From contig NC_079148.1 in NCBI RefSeq assembly GCF_945859685.1, positions 44,217,946-44,281,945 of the forward strand: 64,000 nt of DNA, given 5' to 3'. The notes under the pieces are model-generated. The model did no database searches. It worked only from the letters and a program-made list of their open reading frames with translations, and was not told the DNA's origin. Shown in pieces: positions 31,413-43,794 of the stretch. This DNA comes from Eupeodes corollae. Lineage: Eukaryota; Arthropoda; Insecta; Diptera; Syrphidae. Position 1 is the first letter of the stretch; each line of letters begins with the position of its first letter. The translations under genes and the position numbers were made by a program.

Positions 31413-32330
31413 GACAAATTTTAAATCTATAAAATTTCTACTTACTACCAAGCTTAATTGTCATTGTTCTTTTCAAAATAATTTAGAAAGCATCATTGTA
31501 ACGATACAATATAACGATACAATATAACGATTACAATCAACGAATATTTTTTTTCGTGGAAGTTTTTGTAATCGATCTGATTTATCGAATTGAAAATTGT
31601 GACTTTTCGTAAAGGTTGAATAAGCATTTTTGTCTCCGATCACATCTCAAGAAGTTGGTGCCATGACTTCAAATAAATTTGATTTTAGGGATCAGTTATA
31701 CTCGTATCTATCGTATGTTTTCATCACTGAAATCAATCATTTGGATTTTGGGCATTTGAGATTAGAGTTGCGTAGGCTTAAAAAAGAATGAGTAAAAAGT
31801 TTTTGTTGGAAATTAAGTTTAATAGTTGGAAATTAGAAATAACTATTAATGTCGACGAAAAAAAGGCAAACAATTGAACATTGATTTTATATTATTTTTA
31901 AAGTTGTACATAGAATGATTTTATAAACTGAAGACAAATTGAAATTCAAGTTGGATGCGGTTTTTATCTAAAAACGCAATACAGGCTTGTATTTCTTTAA
32001 AACATTAAAATTGTAAGCTTTAAATTAGGTTTGCATCAAAAGAATCATTTTAAAAACACAATGCATACTTAAAAAAAAAATTAAAAATTATTGTGTAAAA
32101 TTTTGAAAACAACGCAGAATATCATTGATTGAATTAAGAAATGAATCTTATAAGGTATAGAAGGAATAGTTTAATAGATTTAAAACGTAATTAAGGAATT
32201 TTATAAAAATAAAGCTTTTGAAGTTGTTGAAAACCGAAATTTATTATTAAAGAAAAAATAATTTTGATACTGAATTTGTGATAAAAACGATTTTAGTAAG
32301 AGTTCGCTAACTTTATTATAAAAGTAAAAA
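31413..32330. other. Unassigned AT-rich stretch
   Basis: Nothing recognisable between the LINE truncation point and the next reiterated element. Confidence 0.4.
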
Positions 32331-35300
32331 CGAGGCTGGGATGTGATCCACACTGATATCTTCAAATCCCGTATGTCGTTTAGTTTTGCTTAAAAGGTTT
32401 GGAGGTTTTCGTGTCTTGTTAAAAAAGTTGTCAGTTGAATATTAAACAAAAAATTAGGCTGGGATGCGATCCACACTGATAACTTCCCATCCCGTCTGTC
32501 GATTTGTCAAGCTTAAAAGGTTGTCTGTATGTACTCGTATCAATTCTTACCAAATTTGCGTACTATTTTTTGTAGATTTTATTTTTTATGAACTGTTGGA
32601 TTTTTATATAAAAATTACTGAATATCGAAAACAATATTTTCTGTGGAATAAAATAAGTTTGAAGCCAATATTTTTAATTTTTGAAAAGATATTTGAATCG
32701 AAAATCAATTTTTACAAATTTTTTTTTTAAATTTTTGTAGGTTTTTAATTTTTTGTACAAAAACTGTCAATAGGTTTTTTTTTCAAAATTTTACTGAATG
32801 TTAACAACAATATTTTTTGCAAAATAAAAGTAGCTTAAAGCCAATATCTACAACTTTTAAAAAAATATTTTAGTAGAAAATCAATTTTTACCAACTTTTA
32901 TAATTTTTTTTTAGGTTTTTATTTTTGTAGAAAAACTGTCAATTCGATTTTTCTCAAAAGTAGTCCTAATGTTGAAACAATATTTCTTATAAGTAAAAAT
33001 TATTTAGAAGCTATTATCTCAAATTTTTGAAATGATATTTGAGTCGAAAATCATTTTTTACCAACTTTTGTTAATTTTTTTTCGGTTTTTAATTTTTTGT
33101 AAAAAAACTGTCAATTCGATTTTTTTAAACATTTAACTGAATGTTGACAACAATATTTTTTAAAGATAAAAGTAAATTAAAGCCACTATGTCAAAGTTTT
33201 GAAAAGATATTCGAGTCGAAAATCAATTTTTACCAACTTTTACAAATTTTTTTTTAGGTTTTTATTTTTTGTAAAAAAACTGTCAATTCGATTTTTCTCA
33301 ACATTTTTCAAAATGTTGAAAACATATTTCTTATAAGATAAAATAAATTTGAAGCCTACATTTCAAGTTCTTGAAAAGATATTTGAATCGATATTCAATT
33401 TTTACGAACTTTGAGTAATGTTTTTTTGTAGATTTTTATTTTTTATAAAAAAAAACTGTAAATTAGATTTTTCTCAAAATTTCATCAGATGTCAAAAACA
33501 TTATTCTTCGTTGCACAAAATTGTTTTTGAGATGAAATCATATTTTAGGCGTAAAATTTTGGAGGTGACAAATTTTTTTTCAGTTTTTTTGATTTATAAG
33601 AAGTCTCTAGCGTTTTTGGTTCGTAAGATATTTAGGGTTAACCAAGTTTTCACTTTTTTTCAAACTGCTAGGTAAAAAACCACTCACAAAATGTTCGTGA
33701 AAGCTCTTTCTGCCTTATTATCTGTATAACAAAATGTATTTGAAATCGATATCTCTTCTGGTTCTTGAGCTATGGACGACGAAAAAAACGTAGCGAACGT
33801 ACGGACGTTAGGACGTACGAACGCACGTACACACACACGCACAGACATCTTTCTAAAAATCTCTTATTTCGACTCTAAGGACCTTGAAACGTCGAGAAAT
33901 GTCAAAATTTTCAATTTGACAAATCGAACCCATTACAAAAACTTCCTATGGGAAGTTAAAAATAACTAAAAAATACCAACAGTGTTTTGCATATGAAATA
34001 GTTTGATTTAAAAGTCTGTTTTCGCTAACGAGATATTTAGTCGAAAACCAATTTTTACCAATTTAAGTTGGATTTAACTTTTTATTCCTTTTATTAACAA
34101 ATGCAAACAATTTATTACAGAATACAATCGTTTTGAAGTCAATACTTTCATTTATTCTAGAGATATTGAGAACCGAAAATCAATGTTTACAAATTTTGCA
34201 GATCTTAATTTTTATGACAAAAACTGACTGTCGGTATTTTTACTGAATATTTTCTATAAAATTGAACAAAAATTTGTTTCGAAAATCAATTTTAACCAAG
34301 TTTTTTATGTTTTGTAAATGTCATAAACGTTATTCTTCGTTGCATACAATTATTTTAAAGATGAAATCATCTTTTGTTTGTAAAATATTCGTGGTGACAA
34401 TTATTTTTGTCCTTTTTTTTGATTTATAAAGGAAACAGTTACTTGATTTTTTTTTAAAAAACATCTTGTTTACTATCACGTCACAATATATTTATAATTT
34501 CAAATTTAATTCGAGGTGCTATAGTGCTATTGGCTCATGAGACATTTTAAGTTAACCACAATTTGTTTGAGATTCTTTCTTACGTACACACACATGTACA
34601 GACATCTCTCTTTATTTAGACTCTAACGTCGAGAAATGTCAACATTTTCAGTTCGACAAATCAAACCGATTACAATGACTTCCTATGGGAAGTTAATAAC
34701 GTTTTTGTTCAGGCGTGAAAAAGCATTTTTTTTTCTTATAGAAGGGGATATCAATCTAAAATGGTTGTTATCATCTCATGGTAGCTCTCATTATTCACAG
34801 TAACTTTGCGATTCTCATCATTTTTAAAAAAAATACGACCACAAAATTCCGCCAGTGACTTTTCTGGATACATTTATAGCACTTGCAATGGTTCTGTTAT
34901 CTATTCCACCCGAAATGAGCTTCTTCGCTGAACGCAATTTTCCATAAAAAAGTAGATCTTCGGCCAATTTTTTAAAAGCCCATTCACAAAAAATTTGAAG
35001 TTGTGGTAGGACGTTTGATTTTTTTTCAATTTTAGTAGCATTTCCTATTTTTTTACACATTGGATGATTAATTTGAGAGATAGCAAAAACCAAACATCAA
35101 TTTTTACCAAATTTGCGTACTATTTTTTGGAGATTTTATTTTCTTATGAAAATTGATTTTCATTAAAAAAACTACTGAATATAGAAAACAGCATTTTTTG
35201 TGAAAGACACAAAGTTTGAAGACAATGTTTTTAATTTTTGTAAAGCTATTTGAGTCGGAAGTCCATTTTTACCAAGTTTTATAATTGTTTTTTTTTTAGG

Positions 35301-35357
35301 TTTTTATTTTTTGTAAAAAACTGTCAATTAGATTTTTCTTAAAATTTCACTAAATCT
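32331..35357. repeat. AT-rich reiterated element, copy B (several units)
   Basis: Two starts (about 32335 and 32456, each with GGGATG-GATCCACACTGATA) lead into five units of about 180 bp like copy A. A first end block closes near 33960 (CCTATGGGAAGTTAA), and a second shorter unit closes near 34695. A third unit starts near 35090 and is broken by an RTE-like LINE at about 35357, continuing at 39444. CGTACG-rich sequence at 33785-33835 matches 46610-46640 and 55575-55610 inverted. Confidence 0.7.
34740..35080 (-). pseudogene. DD41D-type mariner transposase fragment
   Basis: On the minus strand a frame gives EWAFKKLAEDLLFYGKLRSAKKLISGGIDNRTIASAI. This parallels KWGLGKLAKDPLFYRKIVFSDESHF at 63400-63500 and the flanking sequence near 63240-63340. 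Catalytic residues are lost. Confidence 0.6.
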
Positions 35358-36118
35358 GCTATAAAGCAAATATCACCGCCATCCAGGAAATACGATGGGA
35401 TGGGCCGGGCAAAAAGAGGATGAAAAACTGCGATATTTACTATGGTGACTGCTACCACTAAAACCAACAGAGCTTATTTGGATGCGGCTTTGTCATTGGA
35501 GCCATCCTTAGGCAAGAAGTCTGCATCAATGAGCGCCTCATGACCATACGCATCAAGGCTAAATTCGGCAACATTATCCTGATATGCGCGCACGCCCGCA
35601 CAGAAGAGAAAGACGACAACACCAAAGATATGTTCTTCGAGCTCCTAGACAAAACATATGAGCAGTGCCCTAGCTACGATATTAAAATAGTCCTGAACAA
35701 TTTTAATGCCAAGCTAGGAAGGGAAGACATCTTTGGTGGAATAATCGGGAGGAACAGCCTGCACGACAACACTTCCGACAACGGATTCAGGCTCATAGAT
35801 TTTGCTGCGGGGCGAAACGTGATGGTAGCCAGTACGCGTTTTCCACACCTCAACATCCACAAAGGGACTTGGACTTCTCCAGATCAATCTACCGTCAACC
35901 AGATTGAATATATTGCGATCGACGCCAGGCACGCTTCCAGCATTATGGATGTACGAACTTTTCGAGGAGCTAACATCGACTGGGACCACTACCTCGTTGT
36001 AGCCAAGGTAGCACTTCGGATTTCCAGAAAAACAGGGAGGTGCTGGGAGAAGATAACACGTCAAACGGCTACAATCGCCAGAGATTGCCAAATCCTTTTC
36101 CGACCGAGCTACAAGTAA
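35358..36118 (+). pseudogene. RTE-like AP endonuclease domain
   Basis: After IQEIRWDG and GFVIGAIL-like codons, the ORF from 35540 reads TIRIKAKFGNIILICAHART. It continues with VLNNFNAKLGRE (a variant of GDFNAKVG), FAAGRNVMVASTRFPH, HKGTWTSPD, QIEYIAID and DWDHYLVVAKV (SDHxLV-like). Proteins of this kind are often mis-annotated in insects as craniofacial development protein 2. Here N replaces the usual D of GDFNA and W replaces S before the catalytic DH, so activity is doubtful. Confidence 0.75.
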
Positions 36119-36206
36119 CCTCTCTCGAAATTCTCTGCCGCCAACACAATATATCGAAAAACAGTGGCAACATTACCAAGATGCAATTAGAGAAGCCGCC
36201 TCTGAT

Positions 36207-37483
36207 GTGCTGGGTTTCAAACAGCCACCAACAAGGAACCCCTGGTTTGATGAGGAATGTCGGCAGGCAAATGCAGCCAAACAACACGCACGCAAAGCGG
36301 CGCTGCATAAAAGGACGAAAGCTGCTCGTGAGCTCTATGAGCAGAAGAGGCGAGAGGAACGCCGACTTCTTAAAAGGAAAAAGAGAGGACATGAGAAGCG
36401 TGCGGTCGAAGATGTTGAGAGGTATAAAAGCAGGAATGAGGTTCGAAAGTTTTATGAACAGGTGAAACGAACTTCACAGGTACATAAACCTAGAACCTAA
36501 AGCTGCAAAGACGAAAGTGGAAACATCATAGTGGAACCGCAGTCAATGCTGAGGATATGGAAGGACCACTTCTGCAGACTGTATAACGGCGACGAAGAAC
36601 TGAATTCCGCTGTCAGACAGGATGATCCATTCAATATAGACGACGAAAACTCACAATCCCGTCCTCCCGACTTAGACGAAGTAAAGATTGCCATATCTAA
36701 GTTGAAGTCTAATAAAGCCGCTGGAGCAGATGGCTTGAATGCCGAGCTCTTTAAAGCAGCTGGAGATAAGTTGGTTAGGAGCATGCACCAACTTATCTAT
36801 AGATATGGTCGGAAGAAAGCATGCCCGATGAATGGAACCTCAGTATTGTTTGCCCGATCCTGAAAAAAGGAGACCCTCTTAACTGCACCAACTATAGAGG
36901 AATAAGTCTACTTAACATCGCCTATAAAATTTTCCCTGCCGTAATATGTGAACGTCTAAAGCCCATCGTCAACAACCTGATAGGTCCTTATCAGTGTGGT
37001 TTTACACCAGGAAAGTCCACAGTTGATCAAATATTCACATTATGGCAGATCCTGGAAAAAACACAAGAACACCAAATCGACATATGACATCATATACAGG
37101 GACGATCTGTATAGAGCCATAAAGGTTGGAAACAACTTAACAGAACCTTTCGATGTCAAATGGGTCTAACGGTTAATGAGGGCAAAACAAAGTACATGCT
37201 GTCGTCAAGAAAGGGCATACAACACCGACGTCTTGGTCAAAACGTCACCATCGACAGAAGTAACTTTGAGGTAGTCAAGGACTTCGTCTACCTAGGCTCC
37301 GCTGTAAACGCAGAAAACAACACCAGCGCTGAGATCAAACGCAGAATAACTCTTGCTTACCGCTGTTTCTTTGGGATAAGAAAGCAATTGAGTGGTAAAG
37401 TCCTCTCTCGGGGGACCAAAGTGATGCTATATAAGACCCTTATCATCCCGTCCTGCTATACGGTGCAAAAGCATGGACTATGA
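36207..37483 (+). pseudogene. RTE-like reverse transcriptase fragments, catalytic core deleted
   Basis: Successive frames give NPWFDEECRQANAAKQHARK (36207-36500), SNKAAGADGLNAELFKAAG (36531-36863), PILKKGDPLNCTNYRGISLL and GFTPGKSTVDQIFTL (36821-37087), then GLTVNEGKTKYMLSS and FVYLGSAVN (37160-37483). The RT A-to-C region, including motif A and YADD, is missing between 37087 and 37160. Neither tandem copy could make a functional polymerase. Confidence 0.8.
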
Positions 37484-38035
37484 CAAAAACGGATGAAAGC
37501 ACCTTGGGTCGCTTCGAGAGCAAAGTTGTTCGTGTAATCTACGGTCACGTATGCATCGAAGGGGAGTGGAGGAGAAGATGGAACGACGAGCTGTATATAA
37601 TTTAAAATAACAATTTCAGGCTCATAGATTTTGCTGCGGGGCGAAACGTGATGGTAGCCAGTACGCGTTTTCCACACCTCAACATCCACAAAGGGACTTG
37701 GACTTCTCCAGATCAATCTACCGTCAACCAGATTGAATATATTGCGATCGACGCCAGGCACGCTTCCAGCATTATGGATGTACGAACTTTTCGAGGAGCT
37801 AACATCGACTGGGACCACTACCTCGTTGTAGCCAAGGTAGCACTTCGGATTTCCAGAAAAACAGGGAGGTGCTGGGAGAAGATAACACGTCAAACGGCTA
37901 CAATCGCCAGAGATTGCCAAATCCTTTTCCGACCGAGCTACAAGTAACCTCTCTCGAAATTCTCTGCCGCCAACACAATATATCGAAAAACAGTGGCAAC
38001 ATTACCAAGATGCAATTAGAGAAGCCGCCTCTGAT

Positions 38036-39312
38036 GTGCTGGGTTTCAAACAGCCACCAACAAGGAACCCCTGGTTTGATGAGGAATGTCGGCAGGCAAA
38101 TGCAGCCAAACAACACGCACGCAAAGCGGCGCTGCATAAAAGGACGAAAGCTGCTCGTGAGCTCTATGAGCAGAAGAGGCGAGAGGAACGCCGACTTCTT
38201 AAAAGGAAAAAGAGAGGACATGAGAAGCGTGCGGTCGAAGATGTTGAGAGGTATAAAAGCAGGAATGAGGTTCGAAAGTTTTATGAACAGGTGAAACGAA
38301 CTTCACAGGTACATAAACCTAGAACCTAAAGCTGCAAAGACGAAAGTGGAAACATCATAGTGGAACCGCAGTCAATGCTGAGGATATGGAAGGACCACTT
38401 CTGCAGACTGTATAACGGCGACGAAGAACTGAATTCCGCTGTCAGACAGGATGATCCATTCAATATAGACGACGAAAACTCACAATCCCGTCCTCCCGAC
38501 TTAGACGAAGTAAAGATTGCCATATCTAAGTTGAAGTCTAATAAAGCCGCTGGAGCAGATGGCTTGAATGCCGAGCTCTTTAAAGCAGCTGGAGATAAGT
38601 TGGTTAGGAGCATGCACCAACTTATCTATAGATATGGTCGGAAGAAAGCATGCCCGATGAATGGAACCTCAGTATTGTTTGCCCGATCCTGAAAAAAGGA
38701 GACCCTCTTAACTGCACCAACTATAGAGGAATAAGTCTACTTAACATCGCCTATAAAATTTTCCCTGCCGTAATATGTGAACGTCTAAAGCCCATCGTCA
38801 ACAACCTGATAGGTCCTTATCAGTGTGGTTTTACACCAGGAAAGTCCACAGTTGATCAAATATTCACATTATGGCAGATCCTGGAAAAAACACAAGAACA
38901 CCAAATCGACATATGACATCATATACAGGGACGATCTGTATAGAGCCATAAAGGTTGGAAACAACTTAACAGAACCTTTCGATGTCAAATGGGTCTAACG
39001 GTTAATGAGGGCAAAACAAAGTACATGCTGTCGTCAAGAAAGGGCATACAACACCGACGTCTTGGTCAAAACGTCACCATCGACAGAAGTAACTTTGAGG
39101 TAGTCAAGGACTTCGTCTACCTAGGCTCCGCTGTAAACGCAGAAAACAACACCAGCGCTGAGATCAAACGCAGAATAACTCTTGCTTACCGCTGTTTCTT
39201 TGGGATAAGAAAGCAATTGAGTGGTAAAGTCCTCTCTCGGGGGACCAAAGTGATGCTATATAAGACCCTTATCATCCCGTCCTGCTATACGGTGCAAAAG
39301 CATGGACTATGA
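38036..39312 (+). pseudogene. RTE-like RT fragments, second tandem copy
   Basis: This is an exact repeat, at +1829, of the fragments described at 36207-37483, with the same missing catalytic core. The endonuclease C-terminal half is repeated at 37648-37947. Confidence 0.8.
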
Positions 39313-39443
39313 CAAAAACGGATGAAAGCACCTTGGGTCGCTTCGAGAGCAAAGTTGTTCGTGTAATCTACGGTCACGTATGCATCGAAGGGGAGTGGAG
39401 GAGAAGATGGAACGACGAGCTGTATATAATTTAAAATAACAAT

Positions 39444-39620
39444 ATATAATTTAAAATTAAATTCAAGTCTCATTGGTTCGTGTGATATTTTGAATTAACA
39501 AAAATGTTCACCTTTTTTTTAAAACTGCTGTGGTAAAAAACCACTTAATTTTCTTGAGAGCCCTTTCTGCACCTTTCTGACATATTTTACTAGAGTAAAA
39601 TACATATGTCATGAAATGTG
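39444..39620. repeat. Continuation of reiterated element copy B after the LINE
   Basis: TTCAAGTCTCATTGGTTCGTG, ACTGCTGTGGTAAAAAACCAC and CCCTTTCTGCACC match the distal part of copy A (about 1220-1345). Confidence 0.6.
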
Positions 39621-40190
39621 ACCTCTAAAACTCCAATTAAATCGCATTCGTGCCAACATTTCCTTAAAGAAGCTAACATATTTTTAATAAGCTTTGGAGG
39701 TGTTTCACTTAGCCCACTTATCAAAGTCACTTTTTCGGCCTTCCCAATCAAAGTTACTTCAAGTTGATTGAAATCTTGAGTTGTTGTTCTTAATGAATCC
39801 ACAACAATGTTGTATATACAGTTCTAACATTTTTATTCTTTTCAATGTAAGCCTTCCCTTAACCAGAAGTATATTCAGTTCTATCAAAATATGTGTCTAC
39901 AACAAAAATTGCATTCGTATTCCTCACGCATAACTTCCAACGCAATGCCAGCTTGTAGCCATAGCCGTTAGCAACCTATTTATTGCTATATTATGTACCT
40001 TGCCTATATATTTTTCTAGCAAAATACAAAATTTATTATAAGCAAAATGTTGAGAGCCAACATGGTTCATCATAAATCCTCTGCTCCTGGCACACTTCTC
40101 GCATCCAATTATTTTATTACGAGTATATTTACTTATTTTGCTTGTTTTTATTTGATTTCTTGACCAAGACCCCAGACTGAGAAAGCCTTA
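39590..40190 (-). pseudogene. Relic ORF of unknown family
   Basis: The minus-strand frames contain CARSRGFMMNHVGSQHFAYN and VDTYFDRTEYTSG with many stops. They look like a decayed protein-coding piece, perhaps of a DNA transposon, but I do not recognise the family. Confidence 0.3.
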
Positions 40191-41119
40191 AAAGAACGTT
40201 ATCAGAATTTTAAATTAATTTTGCCACTAGCAACAAAATGAAAATAGAAGCATAAGCCAAATAAAATGCAAAAAGCTTTAATAAAATTCCACAAATTATC
40301 TGAAGGTGGAGATCAAAAGAGAGAGACAGGGAGGTTAATTTAACAGGTGTCTTTGGATGGAGTTTTTAACACACTGAATTGAGTCTGGAACTTAAAGTCG
40401 GAATCGGTATCTTGGATACGGCTTGATTATGATAATTAGAAGAAAAAAAGGCGCCGAACAACAGGGAAACCTTAAAGAAGGAACATCGTTTCGGTTGTTA
40501 TGTTATTATAAAAGGTACTGGGCTACGCACAATCACACTAAATAATGGTTAAAGGTTGGTTGGCGCGATGGCGACGAGACACGACGAGCGTCCACGACGA
40601 TACATCTCATTAAAATAATTTATTATTATAGACATGTTACCTTACGTTGTGTGGATATTACTATGGTCATATGTGATACACTCTGGGGCAGAAGTTTTTT
40701 GAGATTGAACGCATCACATAAGGAATATGAGGGCAAAATATTCTGAACGGAAAGTTGAGAATTATTGATTATGTTGACAATGCGAAGCCTACACGCAGTC
40801 ATGGCTTTTAATTAAGGAGTTTTATTTTTAATGTGGAAAGTAATTATGGTCATAAATTGTGAAAAATACACTCCAGTGCAGTGTAGTAGGAAGTGATTGG
40901 ACCACCGGACGCGAAGTAGGAAGCATCAGGAATCATGTCAAACTTGGTTAATTAAGTAGACGTTAAGGATTGATAAAATATACAGTCATCTATGGAATGG
41001 TTGGTTGGTAGTCACAATTTTTCTATTTCAAAAAAATCGTACGAACTTTTCCACATTCTCAGAAATATTTCTTGTGTTCAAATCGTTTTGAAAAAAAAAT
41101 ATATACATACATACATTTA
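40191..41119. other. Unassigned stretch
   Basis: No gene, RNA or repeat terminus is recognised; a short CGACGAGACACGACGAGCG block at about 40572 is not a known motif. Confidence 0.4.
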
Positions 41120-41190
41120 AAATTAGAACACAATCAAGGGGAAGAGCTAGTGGAAGTTGCTGCTTCGGATTAAAAAAAAATCTTAATAAT

Positions 41191-42041
41191 ATGTGTTACG
41201 AATTTAAAGTATATGAAGGCGTTATTTTTGTTAAACTGTTTTACAAAGAAAAATGTTTCCGAATCCTGCCGACTTATATCAACTGCAATCAATGGAATAA
41301 CGATTTTGAAAAACTAGAAGATGTAATAACTCGAGATAAAACATCTAACTTGCTGGTGGTGGGTGATATGAATGCGAGGACAGGAAGACAAGCGGGAAAT
41401 GAAAATGAGATCCTGGGAATTGAACGAAATTCGAAGGACATTATTGTTAATGCAAGAGGAAGCTTATTGAACTATGCTATACATACGGTTTAAGAATTCA
41501 AAATGGAACTTGCTTATCGGATACGAACGGAGAATTTACTTTTGTTGGACGACAAGGTAGCTCGGTGATTGATTATAGTTTGGTAGGTAGTGAATGGAAT
41601 GAACTCATTTTTGATTTGGAAATCCATAATGTACCTTACTCTGACCACTTTCCAATTGCAGTAAACTTCAAACTTAATACCAGAGAAGCACAGGAATCGA
41701 GAATTATGAATACCTTACCGAAAATAAAATGGAAATCGAAACACAAGTCAGAGTATCAATTGAGATTAAATAATGCGCTGATATGCCAAAGAACTTACGA
41801 TTTACCTCAGATAGGAGAGATAATCAAAGCCTCTTATTACACAGTTAACAACAACACTCAGCGGAACTCTTCGGCACCGTGGTATGATGCCGACTGTAGA
41901 AAATACAGACAATTATCGTTTGGTTGGTTAAGAGAGTATAGGACCTCAAATGAGGACTATTTCAGACACCAGTATTTGATGGCTAATAAGGCGTACAAAG
42001 AAATATGTAAACAAAAAAAGGCTGTTTTCTACGAAGCTTAA
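41191..42041 (+). pseudogene. LINE endonuclease remnant
   Basis: Two frames give LLVVGDMNARTGRQAGNE (GDxNAR motif), then after a frame change VIDYSLVGSEWNEL and VPYSDHFPIAVNFKL (YSDHFP motif), followed by APWYDADCRKYRQLSFGWLREYR. The motifs are present but the frame is broken near 41493-41565. Confidence 0.8.
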
Positions 42042-42226
42042 TCAAGACGATTAGCGCTATCCAAAAACTCAAAAGATTTTTGTAACTTGGCAAGACAACT
42101 GAATGGCAAACGGTTTTCAATCCAAACGAACTTGAGACCAAACCTTCTGGCAGCTCACTTTGAGAAACTGTTGAATCCAGTACATGAGATGCTACAATTA
42201 GTTACCAAGAAGTAATATCAGCTGTA

Positions 42227-43630
42227 ATGAAGCTTAAAGATGGAAAAGCTGCAGGTTCGAATGGCATATCAGCTGAATTTTATAAGTATGGGACACCAGA
42301 ACTACTTACAAGGCTAGCTTTCATATTGAACAATATCATGGAAACCGGGACTATACCACATGAATTCAAGGAATCGATTATTTTTCCGATTCACAAGAAA
42401 GGAAACATGGCCGAACCAGCTAATTACAGAGGTATATCGTTCCTAAATGCTTCATACAAGATATTTACACTAATACTACACAAACGATTCAACGAATGGA
42501 TTGATAGCGACAAACTGCTGAAGGACTACCAGGCAGGATTTAGAAGTGGATATTTAACGATCGATCATATTTTTACCCTTAGATGTATGGCTAAAACATT
42601 CCTTCCTAAGAAAAAGAAGCTTTATGCCTTCTTCGTGGATTTTAAAGCTGCTTTCGATATGATCGATAGAAAGGCTCTAATGTATAAGCTATATAGTAAA
42701 GGTATGTCATGGAAGTTTGGAAGAGTCATACAGAATCTCTACGACGACACAACAAGTAAAGTATGGAATGGTGAAGCGCTTTCGGAAGAATTCAAAACAC
42801 AATCGGGAGTCAGGCAAGTGTTCATGTTCATTGATGATCTGGTTGACATTCTGCCATGTGGAGTAGTGATGTTTGCAGACGATATTGTTCTGTTGGCAGC
42901 CTCTTCTGAATCATTGCAGTTGATGATTAACCGATTATTCGAATACTGTCGGGTTTGGAATCTGATAGTTAACCTTGACAAATCCAAGGTTTTAATATTC
43001 AAAAGTGGAAGAGGCCGCAAATGTGCAAACGAAAAATGGCATTATAATGGAGAAAATATAGAGGTTGTAACGGAATTCAAATATCTAGGAGTTATTTTCA
43101 CGCAAAATCTGAAGGAAAAATTAATGAAGGCAAAATGCGCAATCAGCGCTACATGGAATAGATGCTTTCATAACAAAAGTATAGCACACAGCAGTAAATT
43201 CAAATTATTTGAAGCGATATCAGCGTCAATCCTTTTCTACGCAGCTCAGACATGGGGTACAAGGCAGTACGATACGGTGGAAAAACTTCTACGATACTAC
43301 TGCAAAAGAATCTTCCAGCTTCCGCGTAGCACACCTAACTACGTTATCATGTTAGAAACAGGAATCTCGCCATTGTTCATTCGAACATTAAAAATGCAAG
43401 TGGATTATGTCACGAAAGTCTTGAAGATGGATGATAATCGACTACCTAAAATAGTAGCTCTTGAAGGCTTAAGGACAAAGACAAGTTGGTGCGCTGATTG
43501 GTTGGAACTTGCTTCAGAATGTGGGATAGTCTTAAACCTGTGCAGTGAAGAATTAGAAACTTTGCTTAATCAACAGGATCTATCTACAGACAACTATATA
43601 GCCAATTTAAAATTTCGAGTCAACATATAA
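42227..43630 (+). pseudogene. LINE reverse transcriptase with an internal deletion in motif B
   Basis: An open frame of 467 codons shows LKDGKAAGSNGISAEFYKYG, ANYRGISFLNASYK, DYQAGFRSGYLTIDHIF, FFVDFKAAFDMID (A) and MFADDIVLLAA (C). Motif B reads SGVRQ and then jumps to VFMFIDDL: the CPLSPDLFA stretch present in the related copy at about 30150-30190 is deleted in frame. The frame stayed open but the enzyme is probably inactive. Confidence 0.85.
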
Positions 43631-43794
43631 ATTCACTGGTCTACAAAATTTATATTTTTGTCTACCGTTTTACCGTTAAATTTGTTTAGCAGCTCGCGTG
43701 ACTTTGGTTTTGATTTTTATCATTGAAGCCTGTATATTAATAGATAGTAAATGAATTTGAAGGTGTTAAGATTATTATCTCATGTTTTTGCGCC

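Larger units (their letters stand above)
35358..39443 (+). mobile_element. RTE/BovB-like LINE with a tandem-duplicated 1829-bp segment
   Basis: The element starts within the endonuclease (AITAIQEIRWDGPG-like codons near 35370) and runs through the endonuclease, linker and RT fragments. Unit 35786-37614 is then repeated at 37615-39443. It sits inside a copy of the AT-rich reiterated element. The sequence is much richer in GC than its surroundings, which fits a recent or foreign insertion. Confidence 0.8.
35786..39443 (+). repeat. Perfect-looking 1829-bp tandem duplication
   Basis: Unit 1 is 35786-37614 and unit 2 is 37615-39443. All frames I compared translate identically at a constant 1829-bp offset. 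The junction reads AATAACAAT then TTCAGGCTC. Either the duplication is very recent or it is an assembly artefact. Confidence 0.85.
41120..43630 (+). mobile_element. LINE of the same family as 28660-31412, degraded
   Basis: Endonuclease pieces (41191-42041) and RT (42227-43630) lie in order on the plus strand. The copy is truncated at its 3' end after FRVNI (about 43627) and lacks the CTA-repeat tail seen at 28665. Confidence 0.85.

Noticed and set aside
35540..36118. Host gene resembling craniofacial development protein 2
   Set aside because: This annotation in insects usually marks an RTE/BovB endonuclease, and here it is followed directly by RT fragments of the same element.
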